Translations under genes and position numbers: made by a program | Shown: positions 9,770 through 19,530 of the stretch, piece after piece | How the letters are laid out: the number at the start of each line of letters is the position of its first letter | How positions within the stretch are numbered: position 1 is the stretch's first letter | The notes under the pieces: generated by a model | The model's database searches: none | Told to the model about the DNA's origin: nothing | Seen by the model: the letters and a program-made list of their open reading frames with translations, nothing else | Source of the DNA: Scandinavium sp036409475 | Lineage (GTDB): Bacteria; Pseudomonadota; Gammaproteobacteria; Enterobacterales; Enterobacteriaceae | Length of the DNA: 64,000 nt | Assembly (NCBI RefSeq): GCF_036409475.1 | Contig: NZ_JAYRCK010000002.1 | Location: 124,001-188,000, forward strand | Reading direction: 5' to 3'

Positions 9770-10351
9770 TTATTTATAATTCACAATAATAGATGCGGCA
9801 GCGCTCACAAGTCCGGCGCTGACCCCGGAAGTCCCTACGGAATAATAACTGGCAATAAATTGGTGCGTCACCTCTGCCGTATTACTGATATCGTAATCCT
9901 GGCTGCTGTCAGGATTATCAATCACCATTTGTTGCTGGTCAGATTTGCGTAAACGAATTTCGACATCCTTGCCATAATCATTACCCGTGGCATTGGGTAA
10001 ATTTCCCGTCGCCGTATTTACTCCCGACGCAGTTGATGCAAAATAGAGTGAGATAGCTTTATTAATCGGACAATTGCTCAAGGTAATGGCAAATAGCTGG
10101 CTGCCCGCTTCTGCGCCGTTATGGGTTAATGATGCGGTTGAAATTGTCGGTAAAGTGACAGTTTCATTGGCTGTGCCATTATTAATGCTCAGGTCGCAGG
10201 TATTTTCCAGAAAAGACCCTTTGAACTGGACATCAATTTTGCAATTATCATTAACGGTACAAGGCTGTGCCAAAACCATTGGTGACATCAGCAATAACAT
10301 CAGGATGCTTTTTTTACACAAAACACGGTCTGCGATCAGTGGCGATAGCAT
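9770..10351 (-). CDS. Minor fimbrial subunit (type 1 pilin-like)
   Basis: This 193-residue secreted protein has a hydrophobic signal peptide (about residues 1-28, ending VLAQ), a pilin fold signature with a Cys pair (NTCDLS near 52 and SNCPI near 94), and a C-terminus ending in a penultimate tyrosine (VNYK), the usual chaperone-recognition end. It is a minor or terminal subunit of the chaperone-usher fimbria. It overlaps the usher 3' end by 16 bases and has a strong GGAGGT ribosome site, so translation is coupled to the usher. An extra Cys pair near the mature N-terminus (PCTVNDNC) sets it apart from the major pilin. Confidence 0.85.
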   Translation of the reverse strand: MLSPLIADRVLCKKSILMLLLMSPMVLAQPCTVNDNCKIDVQFKGSFLENTCDLSINNGTANETVTLPTISTASLTHNGAEAGSQLFAITLSNCPINKAISLYFASTASGVNTATGNLPNATGNDYGKDVEIRLRKSDQQQMVIDNPDSSQDYDISNTAEVTHQFIASYYSVGTSGVSAGLVSAAASIIVNYK

Positions 10352-12978
10352 GTAACCTCCATTTGTATGACGCTATTATGCTGGCGGGTGACAACCTGGT
10401 TCTGGCTATTTTTCTCCGGTATGATCCGACATTTATCCTTGCCAGAGAGGACGAACACATTGCCGGCGTCCGGGTCCCAACCACGCACAAAGGCCATGCC
10501 GCCCTGACCCGTTACGCCCTGATTCACACCTTTATCGTCAATCAGTTCGCTGCCGACCGGGATGGGGTTGTGCTGCTCATCATGAATAATCAGCACAATG
10601 GGCGTCCCTTCAATGGTTTTCATATTGACCGCGATAATTGCGCCATCTCGTGGCACCACGGTTCTCTGGCTTTCCAGTACGTCGACGTTGTCCGGAACGC
10701 TCTTATAATCCAGCGCCACCGCATTCTCACGATAAGCCGTGAGGGAGGGCATCACGGCATAGCCGCGTCCGTCGATTTTCGCCCCCTGGCCGTTGTAGAT
10801 TTTCGCTCCTTTGGCACCTGGCGCACCGACGATGGCAAACGGCATTTCACCGACCGATGGGCCGAGTGTGACGCCGCCTTTGTGTGCCACCACGCTACCG
10901 TTGGCTGATAAGGAAAGCTGGCGGGAAGAACCGCTGCTGTCCACGCCTGTGGTCATGCCAAATTGTCCGACCGGGCTGCGGTAGTTGAGGTTACCGGAAA
11001 CCGCTTCCAGAGAGTCTTCATCATGGGCTTTCTGTACGGAGGTTCCAATGCCGTAGGTCAGCTCATTCTGTTCGCCGCGGCTGCCGTTGGCGTTCATCTG
11101 GAAGCTATCGCTGGTTGGCGTGCTGTGGCTATAGGTCGAATAAATGGAATTAAATAGCGGACGACTGTTAACATCACGACCAATTGGCACGTTGATTGAT
11201 GCCATATAGGTGTTGTCATAATTACCGTCCTCATCGCTGGTGCGCATGGTGGTCAGCGCAAAAGAGAAATAGCGTAGCGATTTCGTCCAGGTCACGGCGT
11301 ACTGTTTCGCGGTTTGCTCGCTGCTCCAGTAGGTGTAAAGACTGCCGCTGAGATTCAACGAACTGTTGTCCCACAGCGTTTGTGAGAGGCTGGCGGTGAC
11401 ACGCTCTTTGGTCCGGTAATCCACATTGTAATCATCATTGGTTCTGCCGCCGCGAGCGATACTTGCATCGCGCAGGGAGTAGAAACCTTTTGTTGAGTAG
11501 CGGTAGGCCGCCATCGTCAGGTTAGTGGCGGTTTCCTCCATATATTTGGTGAAGCTTACGTTGTAGCTGTTACCACTGGAGTGCTTGCCGTCTTCCACTT
11601 CCGACCAGGCGCGGATGATGTCAAAACCCAGACCGCCGATGCGGGTGTTGATGGCATTACCGACAGACAAGGCGTAGTAGTGACTGGCGATCTGCGAGCC
11701 GCCGTAAAGGGTATAATTATTGCCGATACCGTATTGCAGGATCCCCTGAGCGACCTTCGGTTTTTGCTTCAGCGTGTCGTCGTTCAGTTCGCCAGCGAGG
11801 AGTTCGAAGCTGGCCACATCTTTATGCAACAGCATCGGCGGCGCGGAGAAAGGAATGATGCTGGTGCGTACCATGCCGTTCGCTTCGGTGATCGTCATTT
11901 CCAGATCGCCGCCATAGCCCATAGCCCCGATATCCGTGAGCTCAAACAGACCAGGGGTGACCACCGTCTGATAAACGGTCAGTCCATGCTGGGTGATCGT
12001 CACTTTGGCGTTGGTTTCCGCCACGCCGCGCACAATCGGTGAATAGTTGCGCAGACCTTCCGGCAGCATGCGGTCATCGGATTTTAACTGTACTCCGCGC
12101 AGGCTATAGCTATCGAACACTTTACCGGTGGTATTGCTGTCACCCAGCGTCAACTGGCTTTTCAACGCGGTGATATCCGTCGCGGCATAGGTCGCCAGGC
12201 TTTGGGTATTTGGCCTGCTCTCGCCTTTGAGCCAGCTAAAATTGGAGCGTTGGCGAAGACGCCAGCGATCGATATTGATACCTGAGAGCAGGCCGATATT
12301 TCCTGTGTAATCATCGCTACGATCGTCACCGCTTTGTGGCCCGGTAGAAAGGCCGTAAAAGTTGGCGTTGTAATCAAAATAAGCGGCAGGCTCACCCTTT
12401 TCCCAGCGCGAAGGATCGGTATAACCACGCGGATATTGCACCTGGTTGGCCTGGGGAACCTGAATATCCAGTTCCAGGTCGCTGCTGTTGTAATAAACCA
12501 GGCTATCCGGAATCAGTTCGCTCAGTCGATAAGTCTGGCCCTTCGCCAGTCCCGATGCTTTGTCAGATTTAATCCCAAGCTGTTGAAGCTCTTCTGCAGT
12601 AAAATAGGCTTCGGCATTTTGCTTGCCTTTTACGGCTTTAAAAGAAATGTCATAACGCCCACGCCGCTCACCATTAACCATGACATTTAACGAATAAACA
12701 CCCGGAGAAACAGGGTTACCTTCACTGAACTGAGAGACGTCAATGCCAGCGCCATGTATAAAGTCGGCGTTATAATCCATCACTTCAGAAGACGTTTCTC
12801 CTGAGGACCTTGCTGCATCGACGGTATCGGCCCAGCTTCTTTGCGCAGATAGCATGGCACAGGTTAACGTCGCGACCAACCCAACAGTATTTCTGGTTCT
12901 GGATAATATAGCCGTATTACGATCGTTCCTGATATTCAGTGCCGGGCGTTTCACGAGTATTGTCCTTAATCTGCGCAT
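10336..12978 (-). CDS. Outer-membrane fimbrial usher (FimD/PapC family)
   Basis: The usher is the outer-membrane channel that assembles pilins delivered by the chaperone. The 880-residue product is full length: an extended signal region to about residue 50 (ending SWADT), an N-terminal domain (FIHGAGIDVSQF and NGERRGRYDISF), the 24-strand barrel with plug (PDSLVYYNSSDL through the long Gly/Ser/Tyr-rich core), and C-terminal domains with a Cys pair (DKCRIIP and EVTCYRH). It is flanked by the chaperone and the minor subunit in the usual order. No frameshift is visible. Confidence 0.95.
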   Translation of the reverse strand: MRRLRTILVKRPALNIRNDRNTAILSRTRNTVGLVATLTCAMLSAQRSWADTVDAARSSGETSSEVMDYNADFIHGAGIDVSQFSEGNPVSPGVYSLNVMVNGERRGRYDISFKAVKGKQNAEAYFTAEELQQLGIKSDKASGLAKGQTYRLSELIPDSLVYYNSSDLELDIQVPQANQVQYPRGYTDPSRWEKGEPAAYFDYNANFYGLSTGPQSGDDRSDDYTGNIGLLSGINIDRWRLRQRSNFSWLKGESRPNTQSLATYAATDITALKSQLTLGDSNTTGKVFDSYSLRGVQLKSDDRMLPEGLRNYSPIVRGVAETNAKVTITQHGLTVYQTVVTPGLFELTDIGAMGYGGDLEMTITEANGMVRTSIIPFSAPPMLLHKDVASFELLAGELNDDTLKQKPKVAQGILQYGIGNNYTLYGGSQIASHYYALSVGNAINTRIGGLGFDIIRAWSEVEDGKHSSGNSYNVSFTKYMEETATNLTMAAYRYSTKGFYSLRDASIARGGRTNDDYNVDYRTKERVTASLSQTLWDNSSLNLSGSLYTYWSSEQTAKQYAVTWTKSLRYFSFALTTMRTSDEDGNYDNTYMASINVPIGRDVNSRPLFNSIYSTYSHSTPTSDSFQMNANGSRGEQNELTYGIGTSVQKAHDEDSLEAVSGNLNYRSPVGQFGMTTGVDSSGSSRQLSLSANGSVVAHKGGVTLGPSVGEMPFAIVGAPGAKGAKIYNGQGAKIDGRGYAVMPSLTAYRENAVALDYKSVPDNVDVLESQRTVVPRDGAIIAVNMKTIEGTPIVLIIHDEQHNPIPVGSELIDDKGVNQGVTGQGGMAFVRGWDPDAGNVFVLSGKDKCRIIPEKNSQNQVVTRQHNSVIQMEVTCYRH

Positions 12979-13057
12979 AAAGAAATTCCAAACGGGTTAA
13001 GCCTTGTTTACTATCCATTGCGATCTGAAAAAATAGTTAGTTCAGAAAGTAATACGA

Positions 13058-13816
13058 CTAATTTTTCTTCTCGACGAAAGTGCCTGCCTGATTAATCAGC
13101 GTCTTCTCTACGGCTGCACCATAATCATTTAATAAATACGTGACAATTTGGCTCACACTTCCTGATGGTGCGGCACCTTTTTCCGCATAATATGTTTCTG
13201 AATAACCCGGGGCGACAACGTTCATATCCATGTTGTACTTTTTGTTCCCGATGGTGAACGTTCCGGTATCAAACGAAAAGTAATAAGGCGTTTGGTTGGT
13301 AATTTTTATGCCGGTTCCTTTTTTTCCATCGTTCACCACGTTCCATTGCAAACGGTTAAAGACGGCAACGCTGCTATCTTTCAAATTCTGCGGGCGATAA
13401 AAAATCTTAATACGGGTGCGGAAAGCCAGCTCCAGACGGTTTTTATCCTGCTGATCTTTATTGGCCGGAGGGATCTCCAGCAGGTTAAACCAGAACAGTG
13501 ATTCGCGATCCTGCGGCAACGCCATCCCGTTATACATCAGGCGCAGGCTTTGGCCTTTGCCGGGCTCAATACGAAACACCGGTGGTGTCACCAGAAAAGG
13601 AACTTTGACGTTGTTCAGGTCGGCATTTGCTTTACCATCGTCGATCCAGACCTGTACCAGCGCCGGTTTATTCCCTTTGTTGTTGGTTCTGAGGCTTATC
13701 TCGTTTTCACCACCGGGAAAAATGATGCGTGTTCCCGCAATAGTGACCCCAGCCTGAGCGAAATGGGAAACAGAAAATAAAACCAATAACAAAAAGCTGT
13801 TCTTAATAAATGACAT
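13058..13816 (-). CDS. Periplasmic fimbrial chaperone
   Basis: The 252-residue product is a two-domain PapD/FimC-type chaperone that captures pilins by donor-strand complementation in the periplasm. It has a signal peptide (SFLLLVLFSVSHFAQA, cleavage near residue 23), the GTRIIFPG motif of the first strand, the subunit-binding G1-strand region around VFRIEPGKGQSLRLMY, and a basic C-terminal end. I chose the ATG with AGGA eight bases upstream; the open frame runs 17 codons further 5' without a signal-peptide pattern. Confidence 0.93.
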   Translation of the reverse strand: MSFIKNSFLLLVLFSVSHFAQAGVTIAGTRIIFPGGENEISLRTNNKGNKPALVQVWIDDGKANADLNNVKVPFLVTPPVFRIEPGKGQSLRLMYNGMALPQDRESLFWFNLLEIPPANKDQQDKNRLELAFRTRIKIFYRPQNLKDSSVAVFNRLQWNVVNDGKKGTGIKITNQTPYYFSFDTGTFTIGNKKYNMDMNVVAPGYSETYYAEKGAAPSGSVSQIVTYLLNDYGAAVEKTLINQAGTFVEKKN

Positions 13817-13937
13817 AACACAATCCTGTAGATATGACATGCAAGCCGCAATTCGGCGCAAGGACAATTTGCTGACCAGAAACGGATAAAACGGACAAGA
13901 AGCTGTCAGTACGCCGAGTATTACGGCTCGCTATATA

Positions 13938-14489
13938 TTATTTATATGCCAGGGTGTACTGAACGCGTGCGCTTACTTTACCCGCGGTGGTTGCAGCCGT
14001 GGCATAATAAGCACCGATGTAAGTCATCGTCGCGGTGCCTGCAGTAATTGGGAAATAACCGCCAGTGTCACCGACAGGAAGAACGGTTGTCCCGTCTTTA
14101 TCGAACAATCTGACTTCAACGTTGCTTGCAGGAGTCGTAGTGGCGCTGTTGGTTAAGTTTTTGGTTGTTGCATTAAAACCGTCACTGTTAATGGCTTCGA
14201 AGTGTGCGGCGACCTGAGTCGGAATACCGGTTCCTGTGGTTGGGCAGTTTTCTACACGAATATCAAACGTTTTTGAACCCGCAGTATCACCCGCGTTTGC
14301 CAGTGTTTGAGTGGACAGCGTTGGCAGAGTGACGGTTAAGTTTTCATCGCCAGATACGATGCTACAGGTATCTGCAATCAGTTCACCGTTAAAAGTCACG
14401 GTACCCTGGGTTACAGCATCGTCAGCATAAGCCGTGGAGGCTGCCATCGTCAGTGCCAGAGCACATAATGAAACTTTCAGTTTAGACAT
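13938..14489 (-). CDS. Major fimbrial subunit (type 1 pilin-like)
   Basis: The first gene of the fimbrial operon encodes a 183-residue pilin with a signal peptide ending STAYA-DD, the Cys pair of the pilin fold (DTCSIVSG and VENCPTTG), many Thr/Ala/Val residues and the penultimate tyrosine at the C-terminus (TLAYK). It should form the shaft. A clear AAGGA precedes the ATG. The gap to the following chaperone gene is 121 bases, and that to the upstream clpV stop is 96 bases, so the operon may have its own promoter or be read from clpV. Confidence 0.92.
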   Translation of the reverse strand: MSKLKVSLCALALTMAASTAYADDAVTQGTVTFNGELIADTCSIVSGDENLTVTLPTLSTQTLANAGDTAGSKTFDIRVENCPTTGTGIPTQVAAHFEAINSDGFNATTKNLTNSATTTPASNVEVRLFDKDGTTVLPVGDTGGYFPITAGTATMTYIGAYYATAATTAGKVSARVQYTLAYK

Positions 14490-14585
14490 TTCTGTTCCTT
14501 AGAGATTAATTACTTTTTTGGGTCATTCGACCTTCCGTTGGGCTGATTCATTTCCTGATAAAAGGAGAGCGAATAAACCCGGTCT

Positions 14586-17237
14586 TTAAAAAGTGACGCT
14601 GAATTGCGTTTCGGCATCATTTTTCAAATACAGCGTCCGCTGCTGGTCTGGCGTTCTGTGCTGTAAAACATAACGTCCAATTTGCGGTGTAATATGTTTA
14701 TCAATAAACTGAATCAGGGCGCGGGCACCTGTCTGCGCAATGGCGCAATTATTGATAATGGCATCCATAACGGGTTCATCGTAAGCCAGTGCAATCTGGT
14801 AATGTTCCGCCAGCCGTAGGGCAATTTTATTGAGGTGCAGCCGGACAATGGCCTGCAACGATTCGTGCTGCAGGGGAATATACGGCACCACTTCCAGCCG
14901 TCCGACAAAGGCCGGGGGAAAGGTTTTCAGCAATTCTGGCTGCAGCGCTTCCAGCAAACCTTCATGTTCCGGTGCGCTCTCCGGGTCGGCATACAGCTGA
15001 GTGATTAATTCGCTGCCGACATTGCTGGTCAGCAGCAGGGTCGTGTTTTTAAAATCGATATAGCGGCCTTCGCCGTCCTCCATCCAGCCTTTATCAAAGA
15101 CCTGGAAAAAGACTTCGTGAATATCCGGATGCGCTTTTTCGATTTCATCCAACAGAATGACGCTATAAGGCTTACGACGAACGGCTTCGGTTAATACACC
15201 GCCTTCGCCGTAGCCGACATAGCCCGGAGGCGCGCCTTTCAACGAAGAGACGGTATGGGCTTCCTGATACTCGCTCATGTTGATGGTTATCAGATTCTGC
15301 TCGCCGCCGTACAGGGCTTCCGCCAGCGCCAGCGCTGTTTCGGTTTTACCAATCCCCGATGTGCCAACCAGCATAAAGACGCCGACAGGTTTATTGGGAT
15401 CGCTTAAGCCTGCCCGGGAGACCAGCACGCGCTCGGCAATACGTTCCAGTGCATGAGACTGGCCAATAACGCGCTCCTGCAGACGTTCCGGCAAACCGGT
15501 GACGGTATCAATTTCATCTTCCAGCATCTGACCGACCGGGATCCCCGTCCAGTCAGCAACAATGGTCGCAACGATATCATTGCTGACTTCTGTCGGGGCC
15601 AGCGCTGTTTTTGCTTTCAGCGCATCAAGTTTGTTTTCGAGCTGGATGAGTTGCGCTTTTTGCTCAAGTTGGGTTTGCGCATCATGGGTTTCATCTGGTG
15701 TAAGCAACTGCTGCCTCATTGCCAGGATGGCATCCACGCAGTTTTTTTCCCGCTGCCAGCGTTGGCTGAACTCCGCCTCCTTCTGGCTCAGTTCGGCAAT
15801 GCGGGCTTGCAGCACATTGACCGCTTCATCGTTGCATTTGCCGAAGTTAAGCGCTTTGCGGGTTTGCTCCAGTTCCGCTGCAATTTCTTGCTTCCGGGCT
15901 TTCAACAGTTGCAGTTCAAGTGGCGGAGTCGCCTGGGCCGTCGCTACGCGAGCGCAGGCCGTGTCCAGTAAACTGATGGCTTTATCCGGAAGCTGACGCG
16001 CCGGAATATAGCGATGTGACAGGCGCACGGCAGCGACCAGCGCCCGATCCGTTATCCACACGCCGTGGTGCTTCTCCAGCATCGGCAGAATACCGCGCAG
16101 CATGGACACCGCTGCCGCTTCGTCAGGTTCCTTGACTTGCAAAACCTGGAAACGGCGGGTCAGCGCAGGGTCTTTTTCAATGTGACGCTTGAACTCACTC
16201 CAGGTTGTTGCGCCAATGGTGCGTAATTTTCCGCGAGCCAGCGCAGGTTTGAGTAAGTTAGCCGCATCGCCTGTTCCTGCCGTCCCGCCAGCGCCAACCA
16301 GCGTGTGAACCTCATCGATAAACAGCACCACAGGCTGTGGTGAGGCTATGGCGCTGTCCAGTACCGCTTTCAGGCGCGCTTCGAATTCGCCTTTCATACT
16401 GGCGCCAGCCGAGAGGGCGATGACATCAAGGGTCAACAGGCGAACCTGACTGAGTGCTGCAGGCACATCACCCGCCGCGATGGCCAGCGCGAGCCCTTCC
16501 ACCACGGCTGTTTTCCCGACCCCCGCTTCGCCAGTGAGCAAAGGATTGTTCTGTCGGCGACGCAGCAGGATGTCCACCATGGTGCTGATTTCCTGGCTAC
16601 GGCCGACAACCGGGTCGATTTTTCCTTCCCGCGCCAGCGCCGTAATGTCCGTGGTGTACTGTGCCAGGCTTGCTGTCGCGTTGTTTTGCAGCAGTCCGCT
16701 GGCCTCGCCCGGCAAAGCATCAGGGCGCTCAAAGCCCTCATGCTGTAAATCTTCAGCCGACTCCGTAGAATCGCGGAGGATGTAATTCAGATCGTTGGTC
16801 AACGCGTCGAGCGCGATTTTCTCAAGCCCTGGCAGCATAGCCAGCAACTCACGGCGCAGTTCCATGGTGGTCAGCATGGCAATCAGCAAATGACCGCTGC
16901 GGATCCGGGAAGCCGTGCATTCAAGGCTGGAATAAACCCATGCGCGTTCAACCGCCAGTTCGATGCAATAAGAAAAATCGGCGATGCTGCTTGCGCCGCC
17001 AGGCAGACGAGCCAGTGCACGAGTCAGGTCATTATCCAGCTTAGCGCTATCAATATCGAAATAACGGGCGATAATTTTAAAATCGTTATCCGACTCCTGA
17101 GTCCAGAGCTGGTTAAACCAGTGAACTAATTCCACGTAAGGATTACCGCGTAATTTACAAAGCGTGGTCGCACTTTCGATACTACGAAAGAGAGTGTTAT
17201 TAAGTTTGCTGAACAGATTCTTCCTTGTGATAGCCAC
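14586..17237 (-). CDS. clpV: T6SS sheath-recycling AAA+ ATPase ClpV (TssH)
   Basis: ClpV disassembles contracted TssBC sheaths for reuse. The 883-residue product has the N-terminal sheath-binding domain (about 1-160), a first AAA+ domain with Walker A GEAGVGKT at 236-243 and Walker B VVLFIDE at 303-309, a coiled middle domain (about 400-530), and a second AAA+ domain with GTSGIGKT near 625 and VILLDEIEKAHPD. Length and motifs are complete. It is the first gene of the left block, divergent from tssF, and is separated from tssB by the whole fimbrial operon, which is unusual. Confidence 0.96.
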   Translation of the reverse strand: MAITRKNLFSKLNNTLFRSIESATTLCKLRGNPYVELVHWFNQLWTQESDNDFKIIARYFDIDSAKLDNDLTRALARLPGGASSIADFSYCIELAVERAWVYSSLECTASRIRSGHLLIAMLTTMELRRELLAMLPGLEKIALDALTNDLNYILRDSTESAEDLQHEGFERPDALPGEASGLLQNNATASLAQYTTDITALAREGKIDPVVGRSQEISTMVDILLRRRQNNPLLTGEAGVGKTAVVEGLALAIAAGDVPAALSQVRLLTLDVIALSAGASMKGEFEARLKAVLDSAIASPQPVVLFIDEVHTLVGAGGTAGTGDAANLLKPALARGKLRTIGATTWSEFKRHIEKDPALTRRFQVLQVKEPDEAAAVSMLRGILPMLEKHHGVWITDRALVAAVRLSHRYIPARQLPDKAISLLDTACARVATAQATPPLELQLLKARKQEIAAELEQTRKALNFGKCNDEAVNVLQARIAELSQKEAEFSQRWQREKNCVDAILAMRQQLLTPDETHDAQTQLEQKAQLIQLENKLDALKAKTALAPTEVSNDIVATIVADWTGIPVGQMLEDEIDTVTGLPERLQERVIGQSHALERIAERVLVSRAGLSDPNKPVGVFMLVGTSGIGKTETALALAEALYGGEQNLITINMSEYQEAHTVSSLKGAPPGYVGYGEGGVLTEAVRRKPYSVILLDEIEKAHPDIHEVFFQVFDKGWMEDGEGRYIDFKNTTLLLTSNVGSELITQLYADPESAPEHEGLLEALQPELLKTFPPAFVGRLEVVPYIPLQHESLQAIVRLHLNKIALRLAEHYQIALAYDEPVMDAIINNCAIAQTGARALIQFIDKHITPQIGRYVLQHRTPDQQRTLYLKNDAETQFSVTF

Positions 17238-17649
17238 GCTTTATCTCAACTTGGTTGCTGTATTTCTAAAAAGGATGATTTAAATTGCCGCTGTACGCAT
17301 CTGGTAGAACAGCCAGAAGACAGGTGCGGCGTGAAGACATTTAACCTTATCTTTCCTTATGAATAAATATGTGAAAGTGAGATAAATCCATGATTAGGAA
17401 TTTGGCACGAGATTTAATCTTAATTATCATAATGATTATTTATTCATCTCTTTGTTTGGATTGATTTTTTGTGGGAATTTAAAAAGAGGGTTGCAATTTT
17501 AAAAGTAACGCTTTCGTCTATTATTCAGTATCGTTGGATAGTGCATTCTGGTGATGACGATAGTTCACTGAATACTAAGTTCAGACAAGGGAAGTATGAG
17601 GCTTTTCGCTAACAGAGTAAGCGTTCAACAGGGATTGGGATAATTATTT
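17238..17649. other. AT-rich divergent promoter region of the T6SS/fimbrial cluster
   Basis: This 412-base gap separates clpV (minus) from tssF (plus) and must hold the promoters of both blocks. It is markedly AT-rich compared with the flanking genes. Apart from the Fur-box-like site listed separately I see a TGGCAC at 17403-17408 without a matching -12 element. No gene is visible. Confidence 0.7.
17422..17440. promoter_or_regulatory. Candidate Fur box
   Basis: The 19 bases AATTATCATAATGATTATT match the classical Fur consensus (GATAATGATAATCATTATC) at 14 of 19 positions and keep the NAT-repeat pattern. The site is centred in the divergent promoter region, about 190 bases from clpV and 210 from tssF. 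Fur control of a T6SS is established for the sci1 cluster of enteroaggregative E. coli, so iron-responsive control is plausible, but the match is by eye only. Confidence 0.5.
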
Positions 17650-19530
17650 GTGGAACATAAGTTTCTTGATTATTACAACAGAGAACTCACTTTCATGCAT
17701 GAAATGGCGAGTGAGTTTGCGCAAAAACACCCTAAAGTCGCCAGGCGTCTGGGGATGCATGGTATTGAGGTTGCCGATCCTTTCGTTGAACGACTGATAG
17801 AATCTTTTAGTTTTATTGCAGCGCGAATGCAATTAAAGCTGGACGCTGAATTTCCCGCATTCACACAACGGCTGCTGGATGTCATTTATCCAAACTATAA
17901 TGCGCCTACGCCATCGATGGGCATCGTGCAGCTGCGGCCTAATCTCAAGGAAGGCGATCTCACTCAGGGCTACGAAGTGGCTAAAAATAGCGCTTTTTAT
18001 ACGCCGATTTTTCCGGGTGAGACGACTCGCTGCGAGTTTCGCAGCGGCCAGGCTGTACGCTTATGGCCGGTTGAAATAACGGATGCGCAACTTACATCGC
18101 TTCCTCCTGATTTGCCCAATCTGGAGCGTTATCGCATCGCCGGGAATCAGCTAAAAGGTGCGATTCGTCTGAAGCTTCGTTTGCACAAGGGGCTGCAGTT
18201 TTCCCGGCTCAATGATTTCAACGCGCTGCCTGTTTACCTCAATGGCGATGAGCGCATCATCTCCCGGTTGTTTGAATTACTGCATGCTGGCAGTCAGGCA
18301 ACCATCCTGCGATATGCTCAGGGCGACAGCATTCGGGATGTGGTGATTAGCCAGAATGCCCTGTCGTTTGATGGCATGCAGCCAGATCACCGCCTGCTGC
18401 CCGGATCGTGGAATATTTTTCACGGACATAATCTGGTGCATGAGTATTTCACCTGCCGACAGCGTTTCTACTTTTTTACCCTCAATCAGCTGGCGCTCGC
18501 CGGAAAGGGCAATGACAGCGGGGAGCTGGAAATCATCATTCTGCTGGATCGCATGCCGCAGGATATGGCCGGGCATATCGATACCGGGTGTTTTCAGTTG
18601 TTCTGTACTCCGGTTATCAATCTGTTCCCAAAACGGGTCGATAAGCTGGAAGTGAAGCGCAACAGCCATGAGTTGCATGTCGTTCCCGATCGCAGTCGGC
18701 CGCTCGATTATGAGATTTTCTCCGTGACCAGCGTCGTCGGGCAGCAGGCGGAAAACAGCAAAGAGGTGGTTTTTAATTCGCTCTACCAGACCCGACACAG
18801 CGATCATGGTAACTTTGGCCGCTACTTTTCTCTGACCCGCCGCCAGCGAATCAACGGCCACCCGCGACGCAAATACCATTCTCAGACGCTCTATAACGGC
18901 ACGGAAGTGTTTATCTCCTTGGTGGATCAACAGGAAGCGCCATTCAGTGATGATATTCGCTATCTGTCGATGTCGGCGATGGTGACAAACCGTGATTTGC
19001 CGCGCCTCATTTCACGTAACGGGCAGTTTGATCTCTCCATTTCCGATGCCGCTCCGATTGAGGGGGCGCGTTTTATCACGCCGCCTTGTTCGCCAAGAGC
19101 GCCATTTGTCGCCAGTGAGTCTGCCTGGCGCTTGATTCGCCAGTTGAATTTTAACTATTTGCCGCTTTCGGAGATGGAACACGTTTCGGGCGGGGAGGCT
19201 TTGCGGCAAATGCTGCAACTGTTTGTCGACAATACCGACAATGAGACGCTTGCGCAGATTAGCGGTCTGGTGGGCTGCCAGACTCAGCCGGTGATCCGCC
19301 GTTTGCCTGGTAACGGTTTGTTGATGTATGGCCGGGGAGTGAAATGCACCCTGACGGTAGATGAGGAGAATTTCTCCGGCATTAGTCCTTATCTGTTTGG
19401 CCTGGTGGTGGAAAACTATATCGCCCGTCATGCCTCCATCAACGTATTTACCGAAACGGAACTGCGGACATTGCAGCGGGGAACCATTGCCAATTGGGCG
19501 GCTCGTCCTGGTCGTCGGGGAGCGTTGTAA
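17650..19530 (+). CDS. tssF: T6SS baseplate protein TssF
   Basis: TssF, with TssG, TssE and TssK, makes the wedge of the T6SS baseplate. The 626-residue product starts at GTG with the family N-terminus (FLDYYNRELTFMHEMASEFA) followed by HPKVARRLGM and VERLIESFSFIAARM; no better ATG exists upstream. It is the first gene of the right block, and its TAA overlaps the tssG ATG by one base. Length is normal for the family. Confidence 0.95.
   Translation: MEHKFLDYYNRELTFMHEMASEFAQKHPKVARRLGMHGIEVADPFVERLIESFSFIAARMQLKLDAEFPAFTQRLLDVIYPNYNAPTPSMGIVQLRPNLKEGDLTQGYEVAKNSAFYTPIFPGETTRCEFRSGQAVRLWPVEITDAQLTSLPPDLPNLERYRIAGNQLKGAIRLKLRLHKGLQFSRLNDFNALPVYLNGDERIISRLFELLHAGSQATILRYAQGDSIRDVVISQNALSFDGMQPDHRLLPGSWNIFHGHNLVHEYFTCRQRFYFFTLNQLALAGKGNDSGELEIIILLDRMPQDMAGHIDTGCFQLFCTPVINLFPKRVDKLEVKRNSHELHVVPDRSRPLDYEIFSVTSVVGQQAENSKEVVFNSLYQTRHSDHGNFGRYFSLTRRQRINGHPRRKYHSQTLYNGTEVFISLVDQQEAPFSDDIRYLSMSAMVTNRDLPRLISRNGQFDLSISDAAPIEGARFITPPCSPRAPFVASESAWRLIRQLNFNYLPLSEMEHVSGGEALRQMLQLFVDNTDNETLAQISGLVGCQTQPVIRRLPGNGLLMYGRGVKCTLTVDEENFSGISPYLFGLVVENYIARHASINVFTETELRTLQRGTIANWAARPGRRGAL

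Noticed and set aside
17403..17408. TGGCAC as a sigma-54 (-24) element upstream of tssF
   Set aside because: The expected TTGC element five bases later is absent (TTAAT instead), so the consensus is not met.
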